64,000 nucleotides of DNA from NCBI GenBank assembly GCA_027563935.2, contig CM050446.2, positions 112,386,499-112,450,498 on the forward strand, given 5' to 3'. This document shows positions 1 to 10,886 of the stretch, piece after piece. The position numbers were made by a program, and so were the translations under genes. This DNA is from Costus lasius. Lineage: Eukaryota; Streptophyta; Magnoliopsida; Zingiberales; Costaceae. Within the stretch, counting starts at the first letter, position 1, and each line of letters begins with the position of its first letter. The notes beneath the pieces were generated by a model, which worked only from the letters and a program-made list of their open reading frames with translations, was not told the DNA's origin and made no database searches.

Positions 1-1380
1 GAATTAAGCTGGAAAGAGATGTAAAAGCATGAAAATATGTCTCGATTCACGAGGAAACATTAGTCAAAAAGACTACATAAATACGAGACATCAGAGGGCA
101 AATCAAAATTTATATATATAATATTATAAATATGTATTTATGTGTAACCAATTTTAAAAATTGAGTGGGGGCATTTACCCATACTCATGCATATGCGGCT
201 CCGCCACTGTCTCCAAGGTAGGTGTGAGTATTTACTAAAACGGATCAACAAATTTAATAATTATTATCAATATTTAACTAATAGAATGGGGCTGCTTCCC
301 CCTCCCCTTCAGCCCATCATGCATCCCCACTCCCCACCACATGTAGTGACTAGGACGATGGGGGCTACTTCCCCCTCTTCTTCGACCACCTATTGCTCTC
401 CCACTAGATCTGCCATGTGTAGCGTTCAGGCGGGGAAGAAGTGGAACCCCCCCCCCCCCTTGCCACTTCCATGCCCCCCCCCCCCCACCCCCTGATTTTT
501 TATTCTTTCCTTCCTATTTAAGAAAAGAAACGCACCCTCTTATGATAGAGTGTGCTTACCACTCCACTTTAACTCCCCCCCCCCCCCATCATGTGTAATT
601 TACATGATCTTTTTTTCTTTCCTTCCTATTTAAGAAAAGAAACACGCCCTCTTATGATAGAGTGCGCTTACCACTCCACTTTAACTCACTTGGATTCTTT
701 TTAGTTACCTAAACATTTATTATCCAATCAAGTTATTCCTTACTCAATGCAACCCTTAGTATTAAAAGCAGTTATGAGCACACTAGTATGGAGCTAATTA
801 GATAACTATGCACTAATTCCAACATTTATTGAAAAATGTAATGCTCCTTAATGGACATTACTCTAGCATACCAAACATAATATCCATTTAAAGCTTATAA
901 AAAGACACTTGAATGAATGTAAAAGAAAGATCCTAATGTTCTAATCAAGATTAACAATATCATTTTATGTTCAATTATCTCAATCCGATTTAACCATTAG
1001 AGGAAAGATGCATAGGGAAATCCATGAGCTCACTCTTTCCAAACAACAAGCTATCAATCCAACATCCACCCTAAATTTTCTTGATCAAAGGCAACCAAAT
1101 GAGTCCTAGTCGTACCTAATTGGTCGATAAATTATGGTCCACATCATTATAAAAAAAATGGCAACAATATAAACTTGATGCTTTCGTAAATATTACTGTC
1201 AATATCAATGAATATGTTCTAAAACAATTTTTTTAAAACAAAACTATATTTATTTATTTAAAATGATTATTTTTATGAAAGTAAAATTAAATAATTCTAA
1301 TTTTGGTATTTATATAAGATAGATAGATCTGAGTCTAGTCTAAAATAATTTATTTAAATAAATGCCTCAATTTCCACAAC
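1..1380. other. AT-rich non-coding DNA with C homopolymers
   Basis: No coding region is supported here. The open frame at 187-495 is proline-rich only because it crosses C homopolymers (about 449-490 and 576-588), and it has no family resemblance. The rest is AT-rich intergenic sequence. Confidence 0.7.
503..687. repeat. Direct duplication of a 73-bp unit
   Basis: A 73-bp unit at 503-575 recurs at 615-687 with only a few substitutions. The two copies are separated by 39 bp that include a C-rich run. The period is 112 bp. It looks like a local duplication and no function is apparent. Confidence 0.9.
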
Positions 1381-1383
1381 AAA

Positions 1384-3450
1384 ATGGTGCGGAGGGCATC
1401 CTATGCTCAGGAATCTTGTAGAATTGACAGTCTATCCATCAGTAGCTTAGAGTATTATGGTCTATTTCCTTCGGAGGAAAACCAAAAGAAAGGAAAGAAA
1501 AATGAGTTTTCTCTTGTTTCCTTGGATGGACGGAAAACTTTGAATGGAAAAGTAGATGGAAAAATTTAAAACTTTTCCATCGAAATTATTCCGTCCAAAT
1601 TGGACAGAAAAGTTGAAGAAAAATCATTTTATCACTCGACCAACTCGTCTTTTTTGCCCCGACCTCGCATGTCTTCTCCAAAAAGTCATTTTTTTGCTTG
1701 AGCTTCATTCTCGTGTCCTCTCCAGCAAGCTTTCGCCCCCATCTCGTCTTCTCTTCTCCACTAGCAAGTTTGCCACCTACTCGCCACCCAGATCCGCTGC
1801 AAGAGGCTCTCACTCGCATTCGCCACTACAGATCCACCGCCCCTCGCTTGCCACTGCGGATCCGTAGCTCACAACCACTCACCGATGTAGATCCGCCACA
1901 TCTCGCCCACTCGCTGCCTAGTTCTGCTATAACTCGCGGCCCAGATCCACTGCTTGCCCTAGATCTACTGCTCGTCCCAGATCCGTTGCTCGCCCCAGAT
2001 CTTCTTCGGCCCAAAGTCACTACACGCAGATCCGACTGTAAGATTGATTTTTTTTTTGCCACTAATCCTACTTTTTTACCCTAAACCCCTTATTTGAATA
2101 TGACAACTAGAACCTGGAATTTTTTTTGCCCTAAACCCCTTATTTGAATACGTAAACTATAATCAGTTTCCATATGTAACATCATTATCTATCCTGCACA
2201 CACACAAGATTTTTATTTTTATTTACTTGAGTTATACCTCACAGGGATGTGATTCTTGATTCTGGAATTTTGAGAAGCAAACACAATATAGTTTAATTAA
2301 CTGTATAGATAGATGAAGGGATTATGAGTTCTTATACATTTGGCCTTCACTATTTGGTGGATGTGCTAGCTATTATGTTCTTAAAATTTTATTTTCAGTT
2401 CTTCTTTGAGGGAGACAGCTTATCTTGACACTATCATCTGTAGTTGTACTTGTTTCATCTTTTTATTATAAGAATGCAGTTATATTTTTCAACTTCACAT
2501 TCTTCGCTTGGGTGAATATAGCAGTCATCTTGTTTAGACATAATTAGAGCCATGAAAGAAGCCAATGTGTAGGACAAATACTGAGTTGCAATAGCAAGAT
2601 ACCTTGTTAGTATAAAGCAAAATTAGGAAGTATGATTATCTTCATCAATGTACATGGCACATTGTGCACAGCATGTCGCACACTGTTAAGAATTGTCTAA
2701 GCAAACAAATCACTTGACACGCTGAGTTGCAACAGCAGGATACCTTTCACATGAAAGAGAAAACAAATAGATGAACATATATTAAACAAAACAATGAAAA
2801 TACTTATGTCCTAGGGGCAAGAGGAAACAATTCAATTATGAACACCAAATAGATGTTGTTTTACAGAATTATAAAAGACATAATAGACTAACAAAAATAT
2901 AAATTCTATCCTAGCAGTCAAACAATCTCATAACTACTCATCATTATTCTTGACAACAATGGTCATTGGATCTCTATAAAACTTCTGCATCCCCTAATAT
3001 ATGTTTTTTCTCCTTTATGTTGCCTTTTCTTGTATGTACATTCTGATAAAGAAACTTATTTGAAGCTTTTTTTATGCTGCAAACTACTCAAACAAACCCA
3101 TAATTACAAGTAGAGTAGTTCTTATATGTTGATATTTTAGCCTTTCCTTGAAATATCTTTTTCAAGGACAAGTGTTGCATCAGCTATTTTAAAACAAATA
3201 TTTCAAGGACAAGTGTTGCATCAGCTATTTTAAAACAAATCTGACATGTAAGACATGTAAATTACATATACGTTTAACTATGAAAAATGAATATAGCAGT
3301 TATCTTATTTAGACACAATGACTAAGTTGCATCTAGGATTTGCCTGTAGTAAACACTTAACTATGAAAACGGAATTTACAACTACAACACTATGACTAAA
3401 TTACATATACGTTTGAGTACTATTGTTTGTCTTTTATGATTTGGCATAAT
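1384..3450. other. Non-coding flank upstream of the Harbinger ORFs
   Basis: No supported gene. From 1600 to 2090 the plus strand is rich in C and T and carries a loose repeat of the type gatccgctgctcgcc (about 1785-2035), which creates unrelated overlapping open frames on both strands. At 3160-3241 a 41-bp unit is duplicated in tandem almost perfectly (3160-3200 and 3201-3241). The region probably belongs to the left part of the PIF/Harbinger element, because autonomous elements carry non-coding DNA outside their ORFs, but I could not fix the border. Confidence 0.5.
3160..3241. repeat. 41-bp tandem duplication
   Basis: Two adjacent copies (3160-3200, 3201-3241) starting tttcaaggacaagtg are essentially identical. 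This is a recent slippage-type or repair duplication in non-coding DNA upstream of the transposase. Confidence 0.9.
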
Positions 3451-3452
3451 GT

Positions 3453-4875
3453 ATGTCTTTATTATGCAAGACTACTTTACTCAATAAAGATTCATTTATA
3501 GGTCTTATCATTACGGCTCCATCAAGTGATGAAGACAGTAGACTTGCATTAATGCAAGATCTCCATCATAGAAATTGCCAAGTTATATGTGTGGCTGTGT
3601 ACAGTGTAGTACATGCCTTGAAAAGTCATTTTGAGGAGTATGTGGACAAACCAATGAGACATAGTAATGAATATAAATTCAGAATGAGAAAGGAACTTTT
3701 AAAAAACTTAACTTCTTCTAATGAGATATGTCATAGCATCTTACGAATGAGAGTACATGGGCCTTTGTGCATTTGTGTGAGCTATTGCAAGCTAGAGGAC
3801 TAGTAAGAGATACCAAAAATTGTTCAATTGTGGAAAAAGTGGCAAAGTTTTTGTATTTGGTATCTCATAATGTCAAATATCGAGAACTATGTTTCTTTTT
3901 TCATCATGGTTCCCGAAGTATTAGTTATCACTTTCATGAGGTATTAAGAGCTATCATTAGCTTACATGAGCAATTTATCAAGCAACCTGATGGTGATGTT
4001 GTTGCTCCGGAGATATATAATACCAACAGATTCTACCCTTATTTTAAGGTATGTTATCTTAATAATAGATTTGATATATTACAATAACCTTTTCGAATGC
4101 TAAGTCAACTATATTAAATTGCAGGATTGTCTAGGTGCAATTGATGGCACACATATTCGAGTAAAAGTGTCATCTAGTGATGCACCTAGATATAGAGGAA
4201 GAAAAGATTGGCCAACCACAAATGTTTGAGCAGCATGTTCCTTTGATATGAAATTTACTTATGTTTTACCTGGGTGGGAAGGGACGACATCAGATTCACG
4301 GATTCTAAAAAATGCCACTAGTAGACCTGATAAGTTAAATATTATATAAGGTAATTTTTGTTTAGAGCAATGTAAAAAAATTTAGTTGTTACTCATAGCA
4401 TTTAATATTAAATATTATTATTGTAGGCAAATACTATTTAGGTGATGCTGGATTTGGAATAAAAAATTGGCTTATGACACCGTATAGAGGAGTACGGTAT
4501 CATTTGAAAGAGTACTCAAAACATCATCCTTAAAATGGAAGATAACTTTATAATTATTGACATGCATCTGCTCGTAATGTGATTGAACGAGCTTTTGGAG
4601 TGCTAAAGAAGAGATTTCCAATCATAGCAAGTGGAACAGAACCCCATTTCCATATTAGAACACATATTCAAATTATTTTAGTTTGTTGTGTCTTACACAA
4701 CTATTTAATGGGGGTTGATCCAAATGCTCAAATAATTGCTGCCGTCGATGAGGAATTATCAAACACCATAAACAATGATGTCTCTAGTATAAAGAAACAA
4801 GAAGAAGATTCTATAAATGAAGTTTTCTTAAGAGATGCTATAGCTAATGCAATGTGGAGTGATTATGTCTTGTAA
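3453..4875 (+). pseudogene. PIF/Harbinger transposase (DDE_Tnp_4/HARBI1-like), broken
   Basis: This is a nuclease-type DDE transposase read in exons. The N-terminal part is 3453 to about 3750; a frameshift near 3750 moves the reading frame, which continues to 4048. An intron follows at 4049-4124 (GT-AG), then an exon with the first catalytic motif GAIDGTHI (4125 onward) and DSRIL. A second intron lies at 4351-4426, then the YYLGDAGF motif and the glutamate motif IERAFGVLKKRF (about 4584-4620). In-frame stops occur at about 4228, 4346, 4532, 4544 and 4559. The catalytic motifs are still readable, so decay is moderate. Its partner is the Myb/SANT ORF just downstream. The family call is firm; the first exon is less well conserved and its start is uncertain. 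Confidence 0.85.
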
Positions 4876-5040
4876 AACATTGTTGTTGAGTGTTGTTTAC
4901 ATTATCATGTAATGCAATATGTTAGACTTACCATTATGTATTTCTTGTATTTCTTGTAAAACAATGTGGAATGTTGTTGTGCTAATATAATATATGCATT
5001 TTGTTATTGTGCTAATTTATTTTATGTATTTCAATATAAG

Positions 5041-6028
5041 ATGAGTAAAAAAGCAATGTCAGCTGAAGGCTCAAAACGGGACAATTTTAAATGGACTGAA
5101 GACATGGACAATGTCTTCGTAGATGCGATGCTAGAACAACAGGCAAAGGGCTTTAGGGTTGAAGGAACTTTTACCTCAGTAGCATACAAAAATATGCTAA
5201 CCATATGTTTGGAGAAATTTGGAGTTCCGTTGACTAAAGATCACCTAAAAAATCAGATCAAAACATTGAAAAGTCATTTCAATACCTGTCACGAGTTGTT
5301 CAAAAATAAAAAGTGGAATTGCATGGAGTTATACCTCAAAAATGTTTGAAGCGGACAACAATGTGTGGGATGAACTCATTGCGGTATGTTCAAATTTATG
5401 ATTTTGGGAATCTCATTTGGGGTATTAATTTGTATGTACTTATGTAAATTTTTTATATTTACAGGCAAATCCTCAAATGAGAAAGTGGAAAACTACTCTA
5501 GTATATAACTATGACAAACTAGAAGAATTGTTTTCAAAAGATCGAGCTACTGGTAATATGGTTGGTACTTGTAGGGATCATGTTAACACATGGATGAAAG
5601 ATAGTGAACAAGCCAATCACCTTACAAATGATGAAGCAATGGAGTATATGCCTACCGCTCAGCATCCGTCAAGTGAAGATGTTGAATTGACAAGCCCATC
5701 TGATGGGCCATCGTTTAAGTCACCTAGTGAGACTTCAACATCTTCGAAGTCGAATAAGAGAAAACTTGAAGCTCTTACATTGCAAGAGACAAATATGAAG
5801 TTAGATGAACTAATTAAGTGCATGAAAGAGAGTAATGAAGTACATAAGCAATCTGCACCAAAATACACAAAAAAAGAAATATATGAAGAGCTGTACAAAA
5901 TTGGAGTTCCACCTGATCGTATACTCCGTGCTTATCTCAAAATTGGAAGTAGTCGAGAGAGAACAGAGCTATTCTTCTCGGTTCCTGAGAATGTTCGGCT
6001 TGCTCTCGTGAATGAGATGATGGGTTGA
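5041..6028 (+). pseudogene. Myb/SANT-like transposon ORF (Harbinger partner), frameshifted
   Basis: The ATG at 5041 is chosen because it precedes the conserved block FKWTEDMDNVFVDAMLEQQ, the first helices of a Myb/SANT-like DNA-binding domain (residues about 15-100). In PIF/Harbinger elements this protein binds subterminal DNA and brings the transposase to the element. The frame breaks in an A run at about 5336-5340, where one base appears to be missing; the following MFEADNNVWDELI is in another frame. A GT-AG intron at 5384-5464 joins it to the second exon (5465-6028), which holds a serine-rich linker and the conserved C-terminus ending in VRLALVNEMMG. Apart from the frameshift the ORF is well preserved. 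Confidence 0.82.
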
Positions 6029-6070
6029 CTCCTGGAGTGTTCGAGGCTTGTTACTCTCTTTAGATTATAT

Positions 6071-6423
6071 CATGTTGATGGTTATATGTTTTGATGATAT
6101 TTTGTATGGTTCCACTCAAACTTGAAATCATTGATGTTGGATGGTGTGGAATTAGGAGCTATGTTGTATCTGAAACAATTGTTGGAATTTTGTTACTTGT
6201 TGGATGTTGTTATTTGGTGTTAGATAATAGTACTTGTTGTTGAAACCATTGTTGGCATTTTGTATGTTGTTGGATATTGTTATTTCATTGTGGATATTAT
6301 TACTTGTTGGCTTATCTTTCTCCTTTTACCATGTTGATGGTTGTATGTTTTGATGATATTTTGTATGGTTCCACTCAAACTTGAAACCATTGATGTTGGA
6401 TGGTGTTGAATTAGGAGCTATGT
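6071..6423. repeat. Two 94-bp direct repeats after the Myb ORF
   Basis: A 94-bp block at 6071-6164 starting catgttgatgg recurs at 6330-6423 with about four differences. The intervening DNA is TTG-rich and also repetitive (gttggatgttgtta-like). The block lies just 3' of the Harbinger Myb ORF and may be subterminal repeat sequence of the transposon, where the transposase complex binds in this family; that role is inferred. Confidence 0.8.
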
Positions 6424-6680
6424 GGCTATTCAATTTACAACTCAGCATAAATTGATGCGATGTATACATTTCTGGATATACATTGGCGTCATTCTTGCTT
6501 GTGGCCTTGATTGATCAGACTTGCAGAAGCTTTTTAAATTACTGCACTTGCTTCTTAAATAAAAGTTTTCTATATCGATCCTTGTGAGCAACTCCTATTA
6601 GTTCTCATCCTAGTACTCACGGTACATATGATCATATTGTCTTTTATAATCATTGATGATATGATGTTGGTATCAAGCAG

Positions 6681-6915
6681 GACATTGGTGGTAGCCTCAG
6701 TTGTTCTAATGGTTGGTGGATATGTTGCATACATCCAATCATGTTGCTGTAGAAGATCTCCTGAGTCAGAATTTTCTTCAAATTCCACTACATCTAGAGC
6801 GAATGGAGAAAGCCAAGAAGATGTAGGTAATCAGCTAGTTCGTTTGGCAAAGCCAAGCATAAATGGATTGAAATCATTGAGTGGGACACTATTTCACACT
6901 TGGCAAAACGAATAG
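6681..6915 (+). pseudogene. Possible fragment of a peroxisomal ABC transporter N-terminus
   Basis: An open segment after a plausible acceptor (tatcaagcag) encodes RTLVVASVVLMVGGYVAYIQS, a hydrophobic helix followed by a basic/cysteine patch, a Ser/Asn-rich stretch and NGLKSL. The order of arginines, hydrophobic helix with GG, polar linker and GLKSL resembles, from memory, the N-terminus of plant peroxisomal full-size ABC transporters (ABCD1/PXA1/CTS type). The similarity stops after GLKSL and the frame ends at 6915. No ATP-binding cassette follows. It could be a captured exon fragment next to, or inside, the Harbinger element, or chance similarity. A protein search would decide. Confidence 0.3.
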
Positions 6916-7636
6916 TTTACTGGTCATCTTGTAATAAACTTACAAATTGTTGGTGGGATCGTTGACCCTAACAAACAACTTACAATTGAATTGATGCATA
7001 TTATTGTGTTACATCCTAATATAATAGTCTTTCTCTACGTTCTAATTTTGAGTTCGTGCTACTGTATAGTGAATAAAAGTTATAGTGATGCCTCAACTAT
7101 TCATAATTGAACACTCTTTATATCAATTATTTTTATAAATTGTACACGAGTAAAATTTTTTTGAGAATCCGGTTAACTTTATTCAAGTGAAAGTAAAATT
7201 CTTTGGATAAATAATAATAATAAAATGTAGAAAAAATTATAGACATTTTCTTGATTTGGAATAATAGGTATAGCAAATGTATATCCAAATTAATTTTTTT
7301 TTTAAAAAAAAATTATTGAAGTTATGTATGAAATTTTTTTTTTATTAGGTTTGCATTATACTCAAGTCTCACTTTTATAATTTGATATAAAATAATTTTT
7401 AAAAATAATATAATAGATAACTTTTCTTCTTCTTTTCCTTCCTCTCAAGGAAACAAAGGAAACAAAATGATGGACTTTTTTCTTTCCTTGCAGTTTTCCT
7501 TCTCTCCAAGGAAACAGAGGGTTAGTGATTCCTCCTGAATGGGGAACAGATCCTGCTCTCCACCCTCTAATCTTATTAGTTTCTGTTTCTGTTTTCCTCT
7601 GTAGCATGCAGACAAATTCCCCGCTTCCCTTCTCTC
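6916..7636. other. Non-coding DNA between Harbinger element and MITE
   Basis: AT-rich sequence with T and A runs, then a segment at 7425-7525 in which blocks like tttccttctctccaaggaaac alternate on the two strands. That segment is a candidate right end of the Harbinger element (see 3453-6028). No gene is supported; the minus-strand frame at 7362-7679 has no recognisable domain. Confidence 0.5.
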
Positions 7637-7994
7637 GGAGAATTTTTTGCAGCGGGGTGCCCTGTTGCAAATTTTGCATAGGGGTGCCTCATTTTCTAAT
7701 TAAATTTTTTTTAAAAAAATATTGTTTATCTCTTAAGCTATTCAATGGTATAAATATTGGGATATTTTAGATCTTGTACATGTATAAAATGCCCTATACA
7801 AAATCACATATAAGACAAAATATAATTTATTATATAAAAAAAATTGATTTTATATAGGATATTTTATACGTGTACAAGATCTAAAATACTCTAATATTTA
7901 TATTATTGGATAACTTAAGATATAAATAACATTTCTAAAAAAAACTTTTTTTTAATTTAATTAGAAAATGGGGCACCCCTATGCAAAATTCTCC
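7637..7994. mobile_element. Foldback MITE, Mutator-like, 9-bp TSD
   Basis: This 358-bp element starts ggagaattttttgcagcggg and its other end, read on the minus strand, starts ggagaattttgcatagggg. It is flanked by an exact 9-bp duplication ccttctctc at 7628-7636 and 7995-8003. A second copy of the terminal motif lies just inside the left end (about 7668-7690). The interior (7760-7915) is also palindromic around aga tctaaaat / attttagatct, so the whole element can fold on itself. A 9-bp TSD and long TIRs are the signature of Mutator-type elements; no transposase is present, so it is non-autonomous. It lies 228 bp upstream of the first remorin exon found. Confidence 0.85.
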
Positions 7995-8222
7995 CCTTCT
8001 CTCCACCACCGCCTCTGCACTCTCTCTCTCTCGTTGCCTAGATCTCCTTTCAATTTTCACCTCCATTTCCGTCCTCCTCCTTTTTTTACACTAACACCCA
8101 CGCCTCTTTCTGTAGCAGACTTTCTAGGTTGTCCTCCTCAGCTCTATTATGTTGCCTCTGTGAATCCGAACAAACTAGTGTTGTCAAATTAACAGATCAG
8201 CTTCTGCTTTGGTTCTCCACAG

Positions 8223-9159
8223 CAAGTAACGCTGACCAAGCAGAGAAGCTCGAACGCTGATGACCGCCGGCTGCTTGCCTCATTGTCTCAGAGAGCCAGG
8301 GATTCGTGCAGCAGCGCGGATGGAGCTCTGCAGGCCGAGACGAAGAGCGTGGACTGGGACGAATCGGAGGTGACTGAGCCGGCGGAGAATCCTCCCTCCT
8401 TGATGGTTAGATCCGTCTGCTTGAGGGATGGGGGCACTGAGATGACGCCGGTTGCCAGCAAGGAGCCGTCGCAGACAGGAACGCCGCATCGATTGACGAC
8501 CACGATGCTGAAGAGCCCAATCTGTTCCCCACTTTCCACGCCCGGTGGCGGAGACCCGCGCAGCGGCCCCCGGCCGGGGCAGAGGCTTCCGGAGATCAAT
8601 GGCTCTGGGCACGAGAAGGCCAGTTCGCATTCGCTGGATTTTAGGGCAGCTGCATGGGATGAGGCGGAGCGGGCAAAGTACTTGGCAAGGTGATTTCAAT
8701 GGCGGCTCTTCGACTAATCAGGCTCCTTCATTTCATTGCTAATCCATAATAGAATGCTGCTCGATTTCAGGTACAAGCGCGAAGAGGTAAAGATTCAAAC
8801 CTGGGAGAATTATGAAAAGACGAAAGCTGAAATGGAGATGAGAAGGATCGAGGTAGGAGAAGTTAATCTGATGTTGCATTGTCTTTCTCCTTTCCAGGAA
8901 ATTATGTGCGCGGATAAAACAATTTACTTCTCCAAGCTCACAGGTCAGAACAGAAAGAATGAGATCGCGAGCGGACGAGAAAAACGCGAACAAGTTAGCA
9001 GCGGTGCGAAGGATCGCGGAGGAGAGGCGCGCAAAAGCGCAGGCTAGATTGGATGAGCAGGCGGCGAGGACGTCGGAGCGAGCAGATTACGTTAGGAAGA
9101 CGGGCCTCCTGCCGACTTCCTTTTTCTCCTTCAAGCTGCCATCTTTCTGTGGCGGCTGA
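8223..9159 (+). CDS. Remorin family protein (group 6-like), 5' end missing
   Basis: Three exons read as a remorin: 8223-8689, 8771-8852 and 8944-9159 (TGA). Introns are 8690-8770 and 8853-8943, both GT-AG and in phase. Remorins are plant-specific, plasma-membrane-nanodomain proteins. The conserved C-terminal domain starts FRAAAWDEAERAKYLARYKRE and continues through a long charged coiled coil to a C-terminal FSFKLPSFCGG, the likely membrane anchor. The N-terminal part carries RSVCLRDGGTEMTPVASKEP and a Ser/Pro/Thr-rich stretch, typical of the long remorins of group 6. The first exon listed is preceded by a good acceptor (pyrimidine tract and AG at 8221-8222), so upstream coding exons are expected, yet none was recognised. 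If transcription starts nearby, the ATG at 8403 would give a 194-residue protein. No stop or frameshift breaks these exons. It may be a real gene with a distant first exon or a 5'-truncated copy. Confidence 0.85.
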
Positions 9160-10202
9160 GAGATGATCGGAGGGCTCTTTACAGCAACGTTCGTATTGTG
9201 TTCGCCGTCGCCGTCGCCGCCGCCGCCGTTGCTCCTCTGATTAATTTTATTAAGTGTTTTTCTGTTTTGTATTAATGAGTAAAAGTCTTGGAAACTCAAT
9301 TTCAAGCTCAAATGAACTCGTATTGTTCAAGAAACTAGTGTTAAAAAAAATAATAAAATATAATTTAGTGGAGACAGTTATTACAAAAAATTAATTTTTT
9401 AATCATTAAATATAATAATTTTAAAACTGATATATTATTTTCTATTTTAAAATATTAAAATATTATTTTTATTCACATTTATTTATGCTAATATTTATTT
9501 TTTTTCTCTTTCCTATGATAATTAATTTTTATTTTATTTAAAAAAAATAAAATTTCTATCTTAAACATTTAATAAATAAAAGACAATAGAGAAATTGGAT
9601 CTAGAGTGCAAGAGAAAGAGGGTCTTCGTGGTCGTGAGGTATGGAGATGGCATCCTAGTTACGCTAGGCATTATAAATAAAAGACAATAGGGAAATTGGA
9701 TCTAGGGTGCAAGAGAAAGAGGATCTACAATAAGGATGAGCACAAAAATTTAAAATAATAAAAATTAAAGTAAAAAAAAAAATTTAATTTTTAATTTTTC
9801 TAACCTTACAGTTGATTATTACCTTAATTTTTATGCTAAAGCTAGATGACAGTGGACCCAACAGACCAATTGTCGTTACGCTAGGCTATCTACAATTGCC
9901 GCAGATGATTCGTCGCCCCTCCTCCTTGATGAGTTCCTGGACAGTGGTGTTAGATTCATTTTTCCGATGTCTCCCCTTTCTCTTATTTTCTTTTTCTTTT
10001 CTTTGTTCTTATTTATCCCCTAGTTTAATGCTACAATATTACTTTAAGATTAATATATCGTATTCAATGGACGATAGAGATATGAACTTGCCTACGAATC
10101 CTATACAAGGTCTTTATCTAGAAATTTTTTTCACTTTCAACAATCTTTATAATCTAATATATGATTTGGACATCTTAGAGGCCCTAGCTTAGCTCCCATA
10201 TG
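9160..10202. other. Remorin 3' flank and AT-rich intergenic DNA
   Basis: The first ~170 bp after the remorin stop include a GCC/GTC-rich run (about 9205-9231) and fit a 3' untranslated region. The remainder is AT-rich with A and T runs. The frame at 9812-10192 has no recognisable domain. At about 10203 the sequence abruptly becomes gypsy LTR. Confidence 0.6.
9572..9722. repeat. 50-bp direct repeat pair
   Basis: The 50-bp block at 9572-9621, starting ataaataaaagacaatag, recurs at 9673-9722 with two differences (period 101 bp). The phrase gttacgctaggc near 9658 appears again near 9876. It is a local duplication in intergenic DNA. Confidence 0.85.
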
Positions 10203-10807
10203 AGGTGGTCAGCCGCTCATGCCCTTGGGCGGAAGGGCTTCGGTGTGGATCGACAATGGGCTGATAACTCCTACGAAGCAGTCCGGCGGTTGAGAAGTGT
10301 GTTGAGATCATTGTACCTCCACCTTGCTGGGCTCGTTCGGGTCCTCCATGGATGGTTTGACATGGTACAAAGGGTTGTGGACGTCGAAACGGGGTCGACT
10401 GGGTAGATCTGCAGCTTCAAGGGAAGTAACGGTCTGCCCATGGCATTTTTCTCGGGTGTGACTTTGTTCGCCAGTTTTCTCGATCGTGCCAAAATCCGTG
10501 TTGAAATCCACAGAAACTTCCGCGGCATTTTACTCGGGGTGTGACTTCTGCACCAGTTTTCTCAACTGCATCAAAATTCATGCCAGAACTCACAGAAACT
10601 TCCGCGGCCTGCCCGAAGCATTTTACTCGGGGTGTGACTTCTGCACTAGTTTTCTTGGCTGCATCAAAATTCGTACCAGAATCCACAGAAAGTTATGCGG
10701 CCTGCCCGCGGCATTTTACTCGCCCCGTGACTTTTTGCATGAAAAATTTTTGGGGTGCGGTTGGGCCCAGGCTTTCTCTCTCTTCATTGCTAGTCTCTCC
10801 TGCATCA
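10203..10807 (-). repeat. Truncated 3' LTR of gypsy element H
   Basis: This matches 24394-25019 of the intact LTR closely and shares its end ctctcctgcatca. Similarity starts abruptly at 10203, so about 955 bp of the LTR's distal (element 3') end are missing. The adjacent segment 10808-10820 (actccctccctgt) is the polypurine tract on the minus strand (AGGGAGGGAGT). One of the internal 93-bp repeats has lost about 11 bp compared with the other LTR. Confidence 0.9.
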
Positions 10808-10886
10808 ACTCCCTCCCTGTTTGAAGGAAAAATTTCTTAAGCGGAGGGGCCGCTTAAAAGAAGAAAAAGCAGAAGATCTTAACCAT

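Larger units (their letters stand above)
3453..6028 (+). mobile_element. PIF/Harbinger DNA transposon, coding core
   Basis: Two genes typical of PIF/Harbinger elements lie head to tail on the plus strand: a DDE transposase and, 165 bp downstream, a Myb/SANT-like DNA-binding ORF. In this superfamily both proteins are needed for transposition and the target duplication is 3 bp (TWA). The real element must be longer than this core. Loosely matching purine/pyrimidine-rich segments at about 1465-1560 and 7430-7520 could be decayed terminal inverted repeats, but no convincing TSD was found. Both ORFs are broken, so the copy is inactive. Confidence 0.85.

Noticed and set aside
187..495. 102-residue proline-rich open frame
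   Set aside because: It is translation of C homopolymers in non-coding DNA, with no domain.
1556..2084. Overlapping open frames on both strands
   Set aside because: They come from a C/T-rich, loosely repeated segment; frames contradict each other and have no family similarity.
8280..8699. Minus-strand open frames across the remorin exon
   Set aside because: Shadow frames of a GC-rich plus-strand exon with clear remorin motifs.
10271..10686. Minus-strand frames with repeated VTPRVKC residues
   Set aside because: They are translations of 93-bp LTR repeats; the period is divisible by three, which makes frames stay open.
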